A DNA stretch of 64,000 nucleotides from Lunularia cruciata (taxonomy: Eukaryota; Streptophyta; Marchantiopsida; Lunulariales; Lunulariaceae), in the NCBI GenBank assembly GCA_948567375.1, contig OX419755.1:41111001-41175000 (forward strand), in the 5' to 3' direction. Under the pieces are notes generated by a model, which was given only the letters and a program-made list of their open reading frames with translations, was not told the origin of the DNA and ran no database searches. Below are positions 41,456 to 51,652 of this stretch, piece after piece; within the stretch, counting starts at the first letter, position 1, and each line of letters starts with the position of its first letter. The translations under genes and the position numbers were made by a program.

Positions 41456-42418
41456 GGGTGCTCCAAAAGATCAGACTCAACCAAGAATTTCTTAGGATTG
41501 ATAGGGTTGTATTGTTGATTTGTCAAAGACTTCTCCAAGATTGCACAGCCTCTAATAGCACTAGTAGGCAAGGAAAAGAAGTGGATATGGAGAACCACAC
41601 AAGAATTAGTCTTTCAAGAGTTGAAAGGTGCATTTCTACATGCACCAATCTTGAAATGATATGACCCAAAATGTCCAATCAAGATGGTTATAGATGTATC
41701 AAGCCTAGCAATAAGAGCAGTACTACAACAAGAGTGCATGACAGATGTCCATAGCTTACCATCTACTGATCAATGGACAAATAGAGAGGGGTAATTGCAC
41801 TATTGAGGACATACTCCATGGTTTTACCTTAGATGAGCAAGAGAGGTGAGAAACCTTACTCCCAATGGCAGAATTTGCTTACAACAATTCAATGAATGCC
41901 TCCATATAGGTCACACTATTATTCCTCATGTATGGTGAGCATCCTTTCATACTTTTGAGCTTGATGAAGGTCCATCCGGTGGCTACCAAGGTTGATGTTG
42001 TAAACACTTTTGTTTATAGAATCCAACAAGGGGTGGAGAACACCAAGCACATGTTATAGAGCACCCAAAATTGATAGAAGAAATATGCAGATACACACCA
42101 CCAACACATGGAGTTCAATGTTGGAAATCAAGTCTGGCTATTAACCACCAACCTCAAGTTAGTTGGCCCTTGCAAGCTCAAACCTCATTTTATTGGACCT
42201 TTCTCTATTCTTTGTTGAATTGGTGTAGTGACCTACCACCTCAAGCTACCACTACACATAAAGATCCATCCATTCTTCCATGTTTCCTTACTATGTAGAT
42301 ATGCACTTTGACTGCCTCCCTTCTCTTTCATCCAAGAAAGTTGACATTGCCCAACCCTCATTGATGACACAGAGGAATATGAAGTCAAATACATTCTCCA
42401 AAAATGCATATGTGGTAT
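41456..42418 (+). pseudogene. D1 RNase H start fused to integrase C-terminus (internal deletion)
   Basis: RNase H begins (KMVIDVSSLAIRAVLQQE at about 41683-41735) and jumps directly to SIAYHLLINGQIERGNCTIE (41750-41810), the end of the integrase core. In D2 these points are about 1 kb apart (46010 versus 47020). The remaining RNase H, the zinc domain and most of the catalytic core are missing. The GPY/F part and YEVKYILQKC chromodomain start follow, cut by the solo A LTR at 42419. Confidence 0.75.
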
Positions 42419-43115
42419 TGTGAGACGGCATATCTCTCACTCCTTTGATGAACCTTTGATGGATATTGTGGTAGCACACAATGGACTAAGAAGGCAAGGA
42501 TCTCCAACTCCATCATAATCTTCCAAGGCTAACACTACAAGACTCAAGATATTGCTCACTAGATAACTCAATGAGAGAGAGATGTTGCAAATGAAAGGAT
42601 GATAAATATCTCCTCATCCCTTGTTTATATATTTGTGAAATAATTACGCACTAAAGTTACTATTTACCAAAGTAACTCAAGTTACTAGGCTAAAAGTCAA
42701 GTCAAGTCAAAGAGTATAAAAGAATATCCTTCCACATAGGCATATTTGACTAATTATGTTATCTTATCTTGACCCAACCACTAAGTCAAGGATTCCTTCA
42801 CATGGGCTATCCTTGGACTATAGAAGAATCCAAAACAAAGAGGTTTGTGTGCCCAAGAGTTCTCAACTCTTTCCTCAAAGCCAAACACCTAGGAATTATA
42901 CAAGTCAACACGCTAAAATCTAAAATAATAGGGTTTAGGGTCATCTTTTCCACTTCCTCTAGAGTAAGGTCCCCACTATCTAAACTTATGACTAACTTTA
43001 GCTAATCATGACTAATGTAGAACCATCATTTATCTGTAGAAATAATATCTCTCAAGTATTTATTATACTAATCTAAATATCACAATACCACACACATGCA
43101 CAAATGGGTGTTATA
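42419..43115 (-). repeat. Solo A LTR, antisense, in the D1 chromodomain
   Basis: TGTGAGACGG...GGTGTTATA. It separates YEVKYILQKC from YVKYLVH, a stop, KGYPLYEITWEQ of the chromodomain. Flanks GGTAT and GTACT; imperfect duplication. Confidence 0.85.
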
Positions 43116-43278
43116 GTACTCACCATCCATATGTGAAATACCTTGTACACTAGAAAGGGTACCCATTGTATGAGATAACATGGGAACAAGCAGCCAACTT
43201 GACCAATGCACAGATGTTAGTTCAATCTTTTGAGCAACAACTTTGCAATGAGGACATTGTATCTTAAAAGGGGAGAGA
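43116..43278 (+). pseudogene. D1 chromodomain end and polypurine tract
   Basis: YVKYLVH, a stop, KGYPLYEITWEQAANL: the 'Y-L-V-x-W-K-G-Y-P-x-x-x-x-T-W-E' chromodomain signature with W turned into a stop. AAAAGGGGAGAGA (43266-43278) is the polypurine tract. Confidence 0.8.
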
Positions 43279-43864
43279 TCTATTATACTAATAGTTAGAT
43301 ATATTCTCTAGAGGTGAAAATTGACTTGATAACATCTAGAAGGATGTTTGGTATAATGGGATAGGTAGATCATATAGAAGTGTCACTAAAAGAGTACTTC
43401 TACTAATAGTGCAGAAATCAAAAATAGCTTGAAAACTTTAGAGCCAATTTTAGAGGCCTAAACGGATGAATTAGGCCTCAAAAATGGAAAGATTCCTTCC
43501 CCTTTGGAATAAATGGTTGCTTTCTCTCCCTCCATGATTCTTCTCATTGAGAGCTTTTCATGGTACCTCACCCTTGTGATTTTGAGCTTCCTACAAGAAG
43601 ATTCTCTAAAGATTCCCCTAGTCAAACCTACTTGACCAACTAGATAGGACAAAGACCAACATGTCACCCATCCAGGAAACTAATCTAAGTGTGGAGCTTG
43701 CTAACATATCACCAATCTATGTATTTAATCCAAAGGTGTAATTCTCTTTGAGTGGATCCTCTTTGCTATATAATAAAGACAAAGTGTTCCTTTGGGACAT
43801 AAGAGTATTGAGGAATGAAACCCTATATTTCTCTTGGGGTTTCTCTTATCCTTGTCATATTACA
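43279..43864 (+). repeat. D LTR2, shared by D1 and D2
   Basis: Polypurine tract on its left and primer site on its right. Palindrome remnant GTCAAACCTACTTGACC at 43621-43637. Confidence 0.8.
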
Positions 43865-43865
43865 A

Positions 43866-43877
43866 TGGTATCAGAAC
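43866..43877 (+). other. D2 primer-binding site
   Basis: TGGTATCAGAAC; one change from TGGTATCAGAGC, one base after the LTR. Confidence 0.9.
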
Positions 43878-44720
43878 ATATTTTTTAATCAAAGTGAGTG
43901 GATCACCCTCTTACATGAATACGGGCTATTGAGATTGAATAATTTTGAGGAAAGAAAAAGTGATGCAATCAAGATCACCAATCATTCCATAGATATATTT
44001 GCATGTGGGTCCACAATCAATAAAGCCCTCACATGGTACAATTCTTAGGAACAATGAATGTTGGTGGAAGGAAGAGAGATCACTTGGACGATGATGAAAA
44101 AAGAGATATTGAAGAATTTCCAATCAATGGATTTTGTGTAAATGGCTCAAACTCTACTATGGAGGTTGAAGCAAAAGAACAAAATTCAGGAAAACATGAC
44201 AAAATTTCTTGATCTATAGGTCATGATAACCATTATGAGACCAATAGAAGCTCTTGACAATTTCAAATGGGGTTAAAAGAACAAATTTTTGAAGAAGTTA
44301 TGGTACAAAATTCTCACACTATTTTTGAAGCCATTGCATGTGCTCAAAAAATAGCAAGAGTGCTTGTTGGAGATGAAGGGGGAGTCCCAACACAACACTA
44401 TTGGATTGAAACACCACACTTTGGTGGAAAAGTTTCAATGAAATTGGGCAACATTTTTTTCTAAGATCAAGGAGCACAATTGCTCCAAGGAAGGAATGGA
44501 GATAGGTCAAAGAAAAGAGAGATGAAGCCCCATGAAGAGAGAAGAGACTCAAGAAACACAACAACATTGTTACAATTGTGACCGAGTTGGGCATATAGCC
44601 ATCAATTGTTGTACTCACTTTCTAAGTGGCCCTTGGCCTCCATATAGGTGACCTTTGAACAAATTGGAGAGATGAACCTAAGAGGAGGATATTGAAATCA
44701 TATCAAAAAACAAATATTGC
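43878..44720 (+). pseudogene. D2 gag
   Basis: HSIDIFACGSTINKALTWYN (43977-44035) carries the gag 'A-L-T-W-Y' motif. MGLKEQIFEEVMVQNSHTIF follows at 44267, equal to D1. The knuckle remnant near 44570-44620 reads CYNCDRVGHIAINCC-like. Stops are frequent; a deletion relative to D1 removed much of the leader. Confidence 0.7.
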
Positions 44721-45060
44721 GAATAAATGTTCCTTACAGCCTTATTGGCTCAATGGAGAGGAGTAAAAGCAAGAGGTGGAAGAGGAAAGTGCACAATTGA
44801 TTATTGTAACAAGAGTGTTAGAAGGCAATCAATTAAGAGTATTAATAGACCTAGAGTAACAAAGAATTATTTGTCTCACTCTATTGCAATAAGTTTGGAG
44901 ATGGAACTAGAGAAGGACAAAGTAAAGTTACTTAATGGTCAAACAAATAGAATTGATTTGTTATCTAGAAAGGTAACACTCTCTGTAGGAGAGTGTAAGG
45001 AAGAAATTGAATGGAAAAAATCTTGAGTGTTTGAAAGATGTGGTCAATGAGGTTCAAGAT
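44721..45060 (+). pseudogene. D2 protease region, shortened
   Basis: The open frame 44727-45026 includes LSHSIAISLEMELEKDKVKL; the D-x-G active site and 'I-L-G' C-terminus are absent. Frame then reads LKDVVNEVQDVFLDDLL, the RT start, so the protease C-terminus appears deleted. Confidence 0.5.
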
Positions 45061-45830
45061 GTCTTTCTTGATGATTTACTCTCAAGATTACCACCAAAAA
45101 GGAAAATAAATTATAGAATTTAGATACTTCTTGGGAATATAACTCCTTGTAAGGCCCCATATTAACCTCATGAGTTGAAGGAATGCAAAGCTCAAATCAA
45201 AGATATGTTAAGAGAAATCCAACATATCATTATATCCAACCCAACATCTCATTATATGGGGACTCTTCTCTTGTTTGTGATAAAAGATGGTACAATATGA
45301 ATGTGCATTGACTCCAAGGCCTAAATCAACAAATAGTGAAGAAAAAATACCCATTACCTTGCATGTATTACATATGGAAAATACTTCACCAAACTTGATT
45401 TACAAAGTGGTTATAACCAAATCAAGATTATGGAAGAAGATGTACACAAAATTTCCTTTCAAACAAGGTATGGTCATTTTGAGTATCTAGTGATGCCATT
45501 TGGCCTCAACAATACACTACCCCCTTTCATGAGTTTGATAATTGACATATTTCATCTATACTTGGATAAATCTGTTATCATTTTCCTTAATGATATCTTA
45601 GTCTATAGTAGAACAACTAAAGAGCACAAGCAACATATGCAAGAAGTCCTCTAGATTATATGAAATAACCAATTATATGCCAAAGTCTCGGAGTGTGGGT
45701 TTGGCAAGTATGAAATAAATTACTTGGGGCATAAAGTATGTGTAGAAGATATCAAAGTTTTAACAAATAAAATAGATATCATTAAAAAATAAAGTGCTCT
45801 AAAAGATCAGGCTCAACTCAAGAACTTTCT
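45061..45830 (+). pseudogene. D2 reverse transcriptase
   Basis: KISFQTRYGHFEYLVMPFGL (motif B) and SVIIFLNDILVYSRTTKEHK (motif C; first Asp changed to Asn) in frame 45430-45654, preceded by FTKLDLQSGYNQIKIMEED. Inactive. Collinear with D1. Confidence 0.8.
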
Positions 45831-46500
45831 TGAGATTGTTTGGTTTATATTCTCAATTTGTCAAGGACTTCTCCATGTTGCATAGTCCCTATTAGCACTT
45901 CTTGGCAAGAAAAAGAAGTGGGTGTGACAAACCGCATAGCAATTGACGGTTTAGGAATTGAAAGATGCATTACTACAAACATTGATCTTCAAATGAGATG
46001 ACCCAATAAGTCCAATCAAGCTAACTAAAGATCCATCAAGTGCTATGATAGGAGCAGCCCTATAATACAAATAGAGTGACGGATGGCACCTAGTTGCATA
46101 TTTCTCTCTAAATTTGTTATCAACAGAGTGCAACTATCACACCACCAAACAAGAAGAGTTGGGTATTGTCCTTGCAGCCAAGCATTGGAAGCACTATGGG
46201 CATTTGTAGTGGATATAAACCACTAGTCTACCTTGAGATACAAAAAGATTTGTCCCATCAATAGATTTGTTGGGTAAAGTGAAGACAATGGTTCAATATG
46301 AAAATCACATGTGTGGAAGGCAAGAAGCAACTTGTAGATGCACTCACCCAAATGCCTATGGTGAACAATTTGATTGTAGAGGTCAAGATGAACCCAGATT
46401 TTGGCCAAGGATTCCTATTGCTATGAAGACTAACTTACATATTGTAGGAGCTCAATCATCTAAAGGTGTAACCAATACCCAAGGACTTATCTTTTGTGAT
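45831..46500 (+). pseudogene. D2 RNase H
   Basis: AQLKNFLEIVWFIF-type connection; 'CNYHTTKQEELGIVLAAKHW' (46129-46190) is the Glu block of RNase H. ALTQMPMVNNLIVEVKM marks its end near 46340-46400. Many shifts. Confidence 0.65.
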
Positions 46501-47411
46501 GGTAAGTTATGAATCTTGGATGCTCTAGACCTAAGAACCACCATCCTAGCAAAATGTCATGATTTTGCCATTGTAGGTCTTATTGAAATGGATAAGATCT
46601 ACAATGGATGGATATTGCTATTGGCCCAAGATGAGCAACAATGTGATGGAGTATGTTCAAGTTGCTTACCTTGTCAGAAAAATAAAACCTCTTATTAGGC
46701 TCCCACATAAGTCCTTCAACCCTCTTTACTTCTATATAATATTAGGAGCACGTTAGCATGGATCTAGTTTGTGAATTGCCCAAGATCACTTTAGGTTTTG
46801 ACTCCATTATAGTCTTTGTAGACCAACTTAGTGAAATGATTCATACGTATCCTACAACCAAGAACATGACTGTTCCACAATTAGCTCAATTGTACTTAGC
46901 TGCAATCTTTTCTCACCATGGACTATCTAGAGTGCGCATCATTGATTTGGGTACTCAATTCACTAGTTTGTTTTGGAGAACACTCTTTGGCATCTTCAAA
47001 ACCAAACTTGCCATATGCATGGTATACCATCCACAAACCAATCGATAAACAGACCGGGCCAATTGCACTATCAAGGACATGCTTTGGAGCTTCACCTTAA
47101 AGGAGAAAGAAAGGCAAGACACCTTACTTCCATTGGTGGAATTTACCTATAATAACTCAATGAATGCATTTACACAAGTCATACCATTCTTCCTCATGTA
47201 TGAAGAACACCCTTTCACACCTTCAAGCTTGGTAAAGATCCACCCATTGTTTACAAAGGTTGATGTTGTCAACATTTTTGTATCTAGAATCCAAGAGGGT
47301 GTGGAGAATGCTAAGCATAGGTTGCAGATAGCCCAAAATTGACAAAAACAATATGCCAATGCCAATCACAAGCACATGGAGTTCAAAGTTGGAGATGAAG
47401 TGTGGTTGTCT
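46501..47411 (+). pseudogene. D2 integrase, N-terminal and core
   Basis: Zinc domain: CHDFAIVGLIEMDKIYNGWI and CSSCLPCQKNKTSY (46555-46698). Core: MDLVCELPKITLGFDSIIVF (first Asp), RVRIIDLGTQFTSLFWRTLF (second Asp), MVYHPQTNR, a stop, then RPGQLHYQGHALE-like shifted sequence, followed by LPLVEFTYNNSMNAFTQVIP. The core frame 46758-47048 is open for 96 codons. It continues to VGDEVWLS, where the solo A LTR interrupts. Confidence 0.85.
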
Positions 47412-48078
47412 TGTAATACTCATTTGTGCATGCATGTGTTGTTGTGATATTTAGTTTGGTATTATATGTACTTCAAGGATTTATTTAAATAAAAGATGGC
47501 TCTACATTAGTTACAATTAGCTTAAGTTAATCATAGCTAAGATAAAGAGGACCTTACTTTAGAGGAAATAGAAAAGATGTGCATCAGTATTTTGGATTCT
47601 AGTGTATTGACTTGATATTATTCATCAGTGTTTGGCTTTGAGGAAAGAGTTGAGAACTCTTGGACCCACAAGCCTTTTTGCTTTTAATTCTTCTATAGTC
47701 CAAGGATAGCCCATGTGAAGCAATCCTTGACTTAGTGGTTGGATCAAGATAAGACCATATGCTTAGGTGAATATTCTCATGAATATGGATGTTCCTTTAG
47801 ACTTTTAGCCTAGTAACTTGAGTTACTTTAGTAATTAGTAACTTTGGAGCAACACTATTTCACAAGTATATAAACTAAGGATGAGAAAGTACTCATCATC
47901 CTTTCATTAGCAACTATCTCTCTCTCATTGAGTTATCAAGTGAGAAATGGTTTGAGTCTTAAAGTGTTAGCCTTGGAGGAGTATGATGGAGTTGGGGTTC
48001 CTTGCCTTCTTAGTCCATGGTGCACTACTATAATAGCCATTGGATTTTCATCTTGAGTGAGAGATAGACTGGCTCATA
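47412..48078 (+). repeat. Solo A LTR in D2 integrase
   Basis: TGTAATACTCATTTGTGC...CTCATA. Interrupts VGDEVWLS and ITSLRLVGPCKL. Flanks TGTCT and GTCCA; no clean duplication. Confidence 0.85.
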
Positions 48079-48508
48079 GTCCATAACCAGCCTCAGGTTA
48101 GTTGGCCCTTGTAAGCTTAGACCTCATTTTATTGGTCCTCGTCCCATCCCGTATCAAATTGGCAAAGTGGCCTATCACCTCAAGCTACTGCCACACATGA
48201 AGATCCATCTAGTATTCTATGTTTCCTTACTATGTAGATATGCACCCAATTGCTCCACTTTGCTTCCACACAAGAAGCTTGACCTTGTACAACACTCATT
48301 GATAGTACGGAGGAATATGAAGTCAAACGCATTCTCCAAAAATGAACCCGTTATCTACTTGTGGAATATCTTGTACATTAGAAAAGGTACCCATTTTTTG
48401 AGGTAATATGAGAGCCCAACTACTAACTTGACCAATGCACCTATGTTAATGCAATCTTTTGAGCAATAACTTTGCAACGATGATGTTGCATCTTAAATGG
48501 AGGGAAGT
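48079..48508 (+). pseudogene. D2 integrase tail, chromodomain and polypurine tract
   Basis: MAYHLKLLPHMKIHLVFYVS (48167-48226) is the 'V-A-Y-x-L-x-L-P...H-P-V-F-H-V-S' GPY/F end. EEYEVKRILQK-type and YLVEYLVH-type chromodomain remnants follow to 48430. TAAATGGAGGGAAGT (48494-48508) is the polypurine tract. Confidence 0.75.
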
Positions 48509-49098
48509 TGTAATACCATTAGCAAGATGGATTATATAGAGATGGAAATTGGCTTGGTAAAACCTATAAGCTTGTTTTATATGATGGTCTAAGTAGATCA
48601 GATATAGGTGTCATAAAAGAAATACTTCCACTAATAAAGCAAATGTCAAAAACACATTAAAAACTTTAAAGTCAATTTTTGAGGCCTAAATGAATGAATT
48701 AGACCTCACAAAATAAAAGACTTCATCATATCCTTGTCCCATCATGATCTTTCCAATGATATCTTACCCACGCTATTTTGAGCTTCCTACAAGAATATTC
48801 TTAAAGGATTCCTTGTGGTCAAACTTGTTTGACCAACCAAATAGGACAAGGATCAACATGTTGCCAAATCTATGCAACTAATGTAAAGATGGAGCTTGCT
48901 GACATGTCACAAATTGATATATTTGATCAAAGGGTGTAGCTCTCTTAGAGTGGATCATGTTTGTTATGTAAATAAGACAAGAAACTCCTTTGGGGCATCA
49001 AAATATTGAGGAATGAAACCTTATGTTTCTCCTGTATTTTTTTGTGTTTTTCTTGTCTTGTGTTTTTCTTGGGGTTTCTTTATCCTTGGAATGTTACA
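48509..49098 (+). repeat. D LTR3
   Basis: TGTAATACCATTAG...GGAATGTTACA, 590 bp; perfect palindrome GGTCAAACTTGTTTGACC at 48817-48834. Confidence 0.9.
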
Positions 49099-49580
49099 AC
49101 TTATCATCTTCATCTTTGGTCGGAAAACTTCTTACTTAGAGAGGTTTATATTGTGCTTATGATGGGATTCACCAACTAGCCCACCTTATTGTTTATGATG
49201 CATGCTAATATTATATAATAGTAGTGGTTGATAGGTCACCTATGGCAATGGTGAACGTTGTTAAGCAGCCTTAAGTCACTTTAACTACATCTTTGAATTC
49301 CCAAGCTCCCATAATTTTCAAGAGGGAGGTCCTAGACTTGTTTGGGACTCATAGTTACAATAGTTGGTGGAGCTTAACAGTGATGAGAGAGAGCGGGCAA
49401 TGGGTTTTTATATTGGTATAATTGCTATTTAAGCAATGTCAAAGGCATTGGGGCATCAAGTGGTAGATCAAGCTATGGACCTAAACTAGTTGACCAAGAT
49501 TGTGAGACTTGGGTTGGTTGAGCAACATAAGATGCGCTTGATAGGCATCACCACTCAAAGACTTGTCAGTTCTATGCTTA
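49099..49580 (+). pseudogene. Family F C5-methyltransferase-like domain, C-terminal piece
   Basis: After the D array the frame resumes as HLHLWSENFLLREVY. From 49298 to about 49560 one frame, broken only by stops, reads FPSSHNFQEGGPRLVWDS, LVELNSDERERAMGFYIGII and VVDQAMDLN, a stop, LTKIVRLGLVEQ. The E-R-x-R-A-M-G-F (49382-49408) is the motif IX region ('P-x-E-x-x-R-x-x-G-F'), and GQ/DQAMDLN (49466-49486) the motif X region ('G-x-x-V/x-x-x-N'), in correct order and spacing for a C5-methyltransferase. The three pieces total about 350 codons. Confidence 0.65.
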
Positions 49581-50160
49581 TCAAGATGATTTAGGCACAT
49601 GTTAGGGGTGATGGAGCAAGTGGGCATGGTATTCTTGGGACACAACCAATGACTACTAGTGAGAGTGGTCTACTTACATCCTTGGTCTACTTAGGATGTA
49701 ACTAGAGGATGTGTGGAACTTGCAGCTAGAGTAGAAGGAGCTTTTTGCTTAGAGGTTGGGGACTCTAATAATTAGACGGATGACATTACTACTCCCAAGA
49801 CCTTAGTGTTGTAGCTTGTTAGTGCATCTTCTATTTCTATATCAATTATAGAGGATATTTGGGAGCCAAACATTGGACCCAAGCTTATAAGAGGGGAAAG
49901 ACGTAGAGTTTGGAGATCTTTTAGGAGCTATATGAGTTATTTTACCTTCAATATGAAGCATTTGGGTGCTTTAAAAGGATTTAGTATTTGGATTGAGTTG
50001 ACTAGCGGTACAATAGTTTTTTTAGTTGACATCCCTACAAATATAATGATATGGTGAGAGCCTTGATATAGAGCCAAAGTAGACCCCTTTGTGAGGTTGT
50101 TTTGGTAGAGATTTCACATAGAGAGTATTTTTCAATTATAATGATGCTAGCCAAGAAGGA
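49581..50160 (+). pseudogene. Family F sequence downstream of the methyltransferase
   Basis: A frame at 49850-49990 reads EDIWEPNIGPKLIRGERRRV, followed in other frames by HPYKYNDMVRAL. This weakly recalls the segment before the integrase zinc domain of plant pol proteins, but no HHCC motif is readable. The element is cut at 50160 by B-4. Confidence 0.35.
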
Positions 50161-50655
50161 TGTAACAATTATAGAGTTTATAGACAAGTTAGTCAAGATT
50201 AACAAAATAGAAAATAGAACTAATTTCCAAGAATTATAAAAATTATTCTAGAAGTATCTAGGAAGCTACTTGGTACCTTCCAAGTATCAGATTATGTGTA
50301 TACAAAGTGATGATTTTTAGGAGAAAGCTTCATGGGAAGCTTCCCAACTAGCTAAGCTTGCACACCAAGTAGGTGGTATCCAGAAAGAAGCTTCTTGGGA
50401 AGCTTCCCAACTAGCTTAGCTTGCACACCAAGTAGGTAACTTCTATAAGAAAGCTTCTTGAGAGGCTTCTCGATTAGCTTAGCTTATACTCTAAGAAGGC
50501 AGCGCTTAGGAAGCTTACTAAGAAGCTTATCAAGAGCCTTGTATGTTTCTTATAAATACCAAAGCTCAAGCTCATGCTAGGCATTTGAAGTTTCCCTTAT
50601 TCAAGAGTCCCACTATGATCTTCTATTCTCCTATTTCTCTCCTCAATCTTTTATA
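50161..50655 (+). repeat. B-4 5' LTR with three U3 tandem repeats
   Basis: TGTAACAATTATAG...CTTTTATA. About 60-66-bp tandem units at 50322-50381, 50382-50447 and 50448-50507 each carry AAGCTTC(W)TG(R)GAAGCTTC and TAGCTTGCAC; then TATAAATA at 50550-50557. Confidence 0.85.
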
Positions 50656-50656
50656 T

Positions 50657-50668
50657 TGGTATCAGAGC
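50657..50668 (+). other. B-4 primer-binding site, perfect tRNA-iMet match
   Basis: TGGTATCAGAGC, 12 of 12. Confidence 0.95.
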
Positions 50669-51652
50669 AAGAATAAGATAGATGGAATTTATGGACCACC
50701 AAATCCATTTCCCCCAAACCATTAAGATTTTCATATCCATGTACTACCCAAGTATCATTTCACCCAATTTATCATCACATGCTTTAAGCAGAATTTTCTA
50801 ATGCAATCACCTTGTTTGATGAATCCTTAATACTTCCCATTGTAACTTATGGAAAATAGTAGACATGTTGCATCTATGTGCTAAATTAGATAGTAAATAA
50901 TTAGATAATTGTAAATATTTTGATAGAGAAGTAGCCATGGCGGCAATGCCCAAAGTTATCATTCCTATGTAGTAATAAATCAAGCAACTTATTTGATTGT
51001 TCAAAGCAAGAGACCATCAACAACAAGACCATGAAGTGAGATAACCATTTTGAGAAGGGAAACAAAAAATTTGATTTCCAAAGCCCAAGGTATTTTAAGA
51101 CAAGAATCTCTTGAATGCAATGGAGAAATTCATGTTTGATTATGTTATTTTGAATCTATAAATCTTCAAGATGAATGGAGACAAATCCTCTTGGCTTCAA
51201 GCCAATTGATGTAGTGGCAAAACTATGGTGGTAATTCCTAGTGGAGGAAGCTGAATGGTAGTTTGTTACACCAATCTTGACATGGGAAGAATTCAAAAGC
51301 ATAATAATTAAAAGTTTCCAAGTTATAAATATTGCACAAGCTACATGAGATAGATTGGAAAAATTAAAGTAGACTGGTTTTGTGAGGAGCTACATTACTC
51401 AATTCCTAAACACCATAATGTAAATTCTAGATACACTAGAAAGTGAAGTTCTAGATCAATTTATGAAGGGCTTGAAGTCATGTACCAAATTAGAAGTGAC
51501 CATGCAAGAGCCCAAACACATGGAGGAAGCCATGCTGTTGGTTGAGCACTTTGATTCCTTGGTTGCAACAACTTGACCTTGACCTTGACATAACCTACCA
51601 ACACACTACACATAGGTGGAGGAGCTGACACCAATGGATGTTGATTCCGCCC
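50669..51652 (+). pseudogene. B-4 gag, truncated
   Basis: Collinear with B-3 gag: 'PKVF...NLLNAMEKFMFDYVILNL'-type capsid start near 51080-51170, then gag core to 51600 and the 'V-E-E-L-T-P-M-D-V-D' block before the zinc knuckle, which is missing. Stop-rich. Confidence 0.65.

Larger units (their letters stand above)
31800..49098 (+). mobile_element. D array: LTR0-LTR1-D1-LTR2-D2-LTR3
   Basis: Four D LTRs (31800-32192 partial, 32193-32768, 43279-43864, 48509-49098) separate two internal regions. LTR2 is preceded by a polypurine tract and followed by a primer site, so it serves as the 3' LTR of D1 and the 5' LTR of D2. Outer flanks GCTCA (31795-31799) and ACTTA (49099-49103) differ only by transitions and may be a decayed duplication. 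D1 contains B-3 and a solo A LTR; D2 contains a solo A LTR. The array sits inside the F methyltransferase, just after the AHL codons. Confidence 0.75.
50161..51652 (+). mobile_element. B-4: 5' LTR and gag only
   Basis: LTR 50161-50655, perfect primer site, gag to the GGAGGAGCTGACACCAATGG block at 51616-51635, then abrupt replacement by the A-2 LTR. The rest of B-4 does not reappear right of A-2. Confidence 0.85.

Noticed and set aside
49850-50160. Integrase zinc domain of family F
   Set aside because: Only weak resemblance in shifting frames and no HHCC residues; kept as an unassigned remnant.
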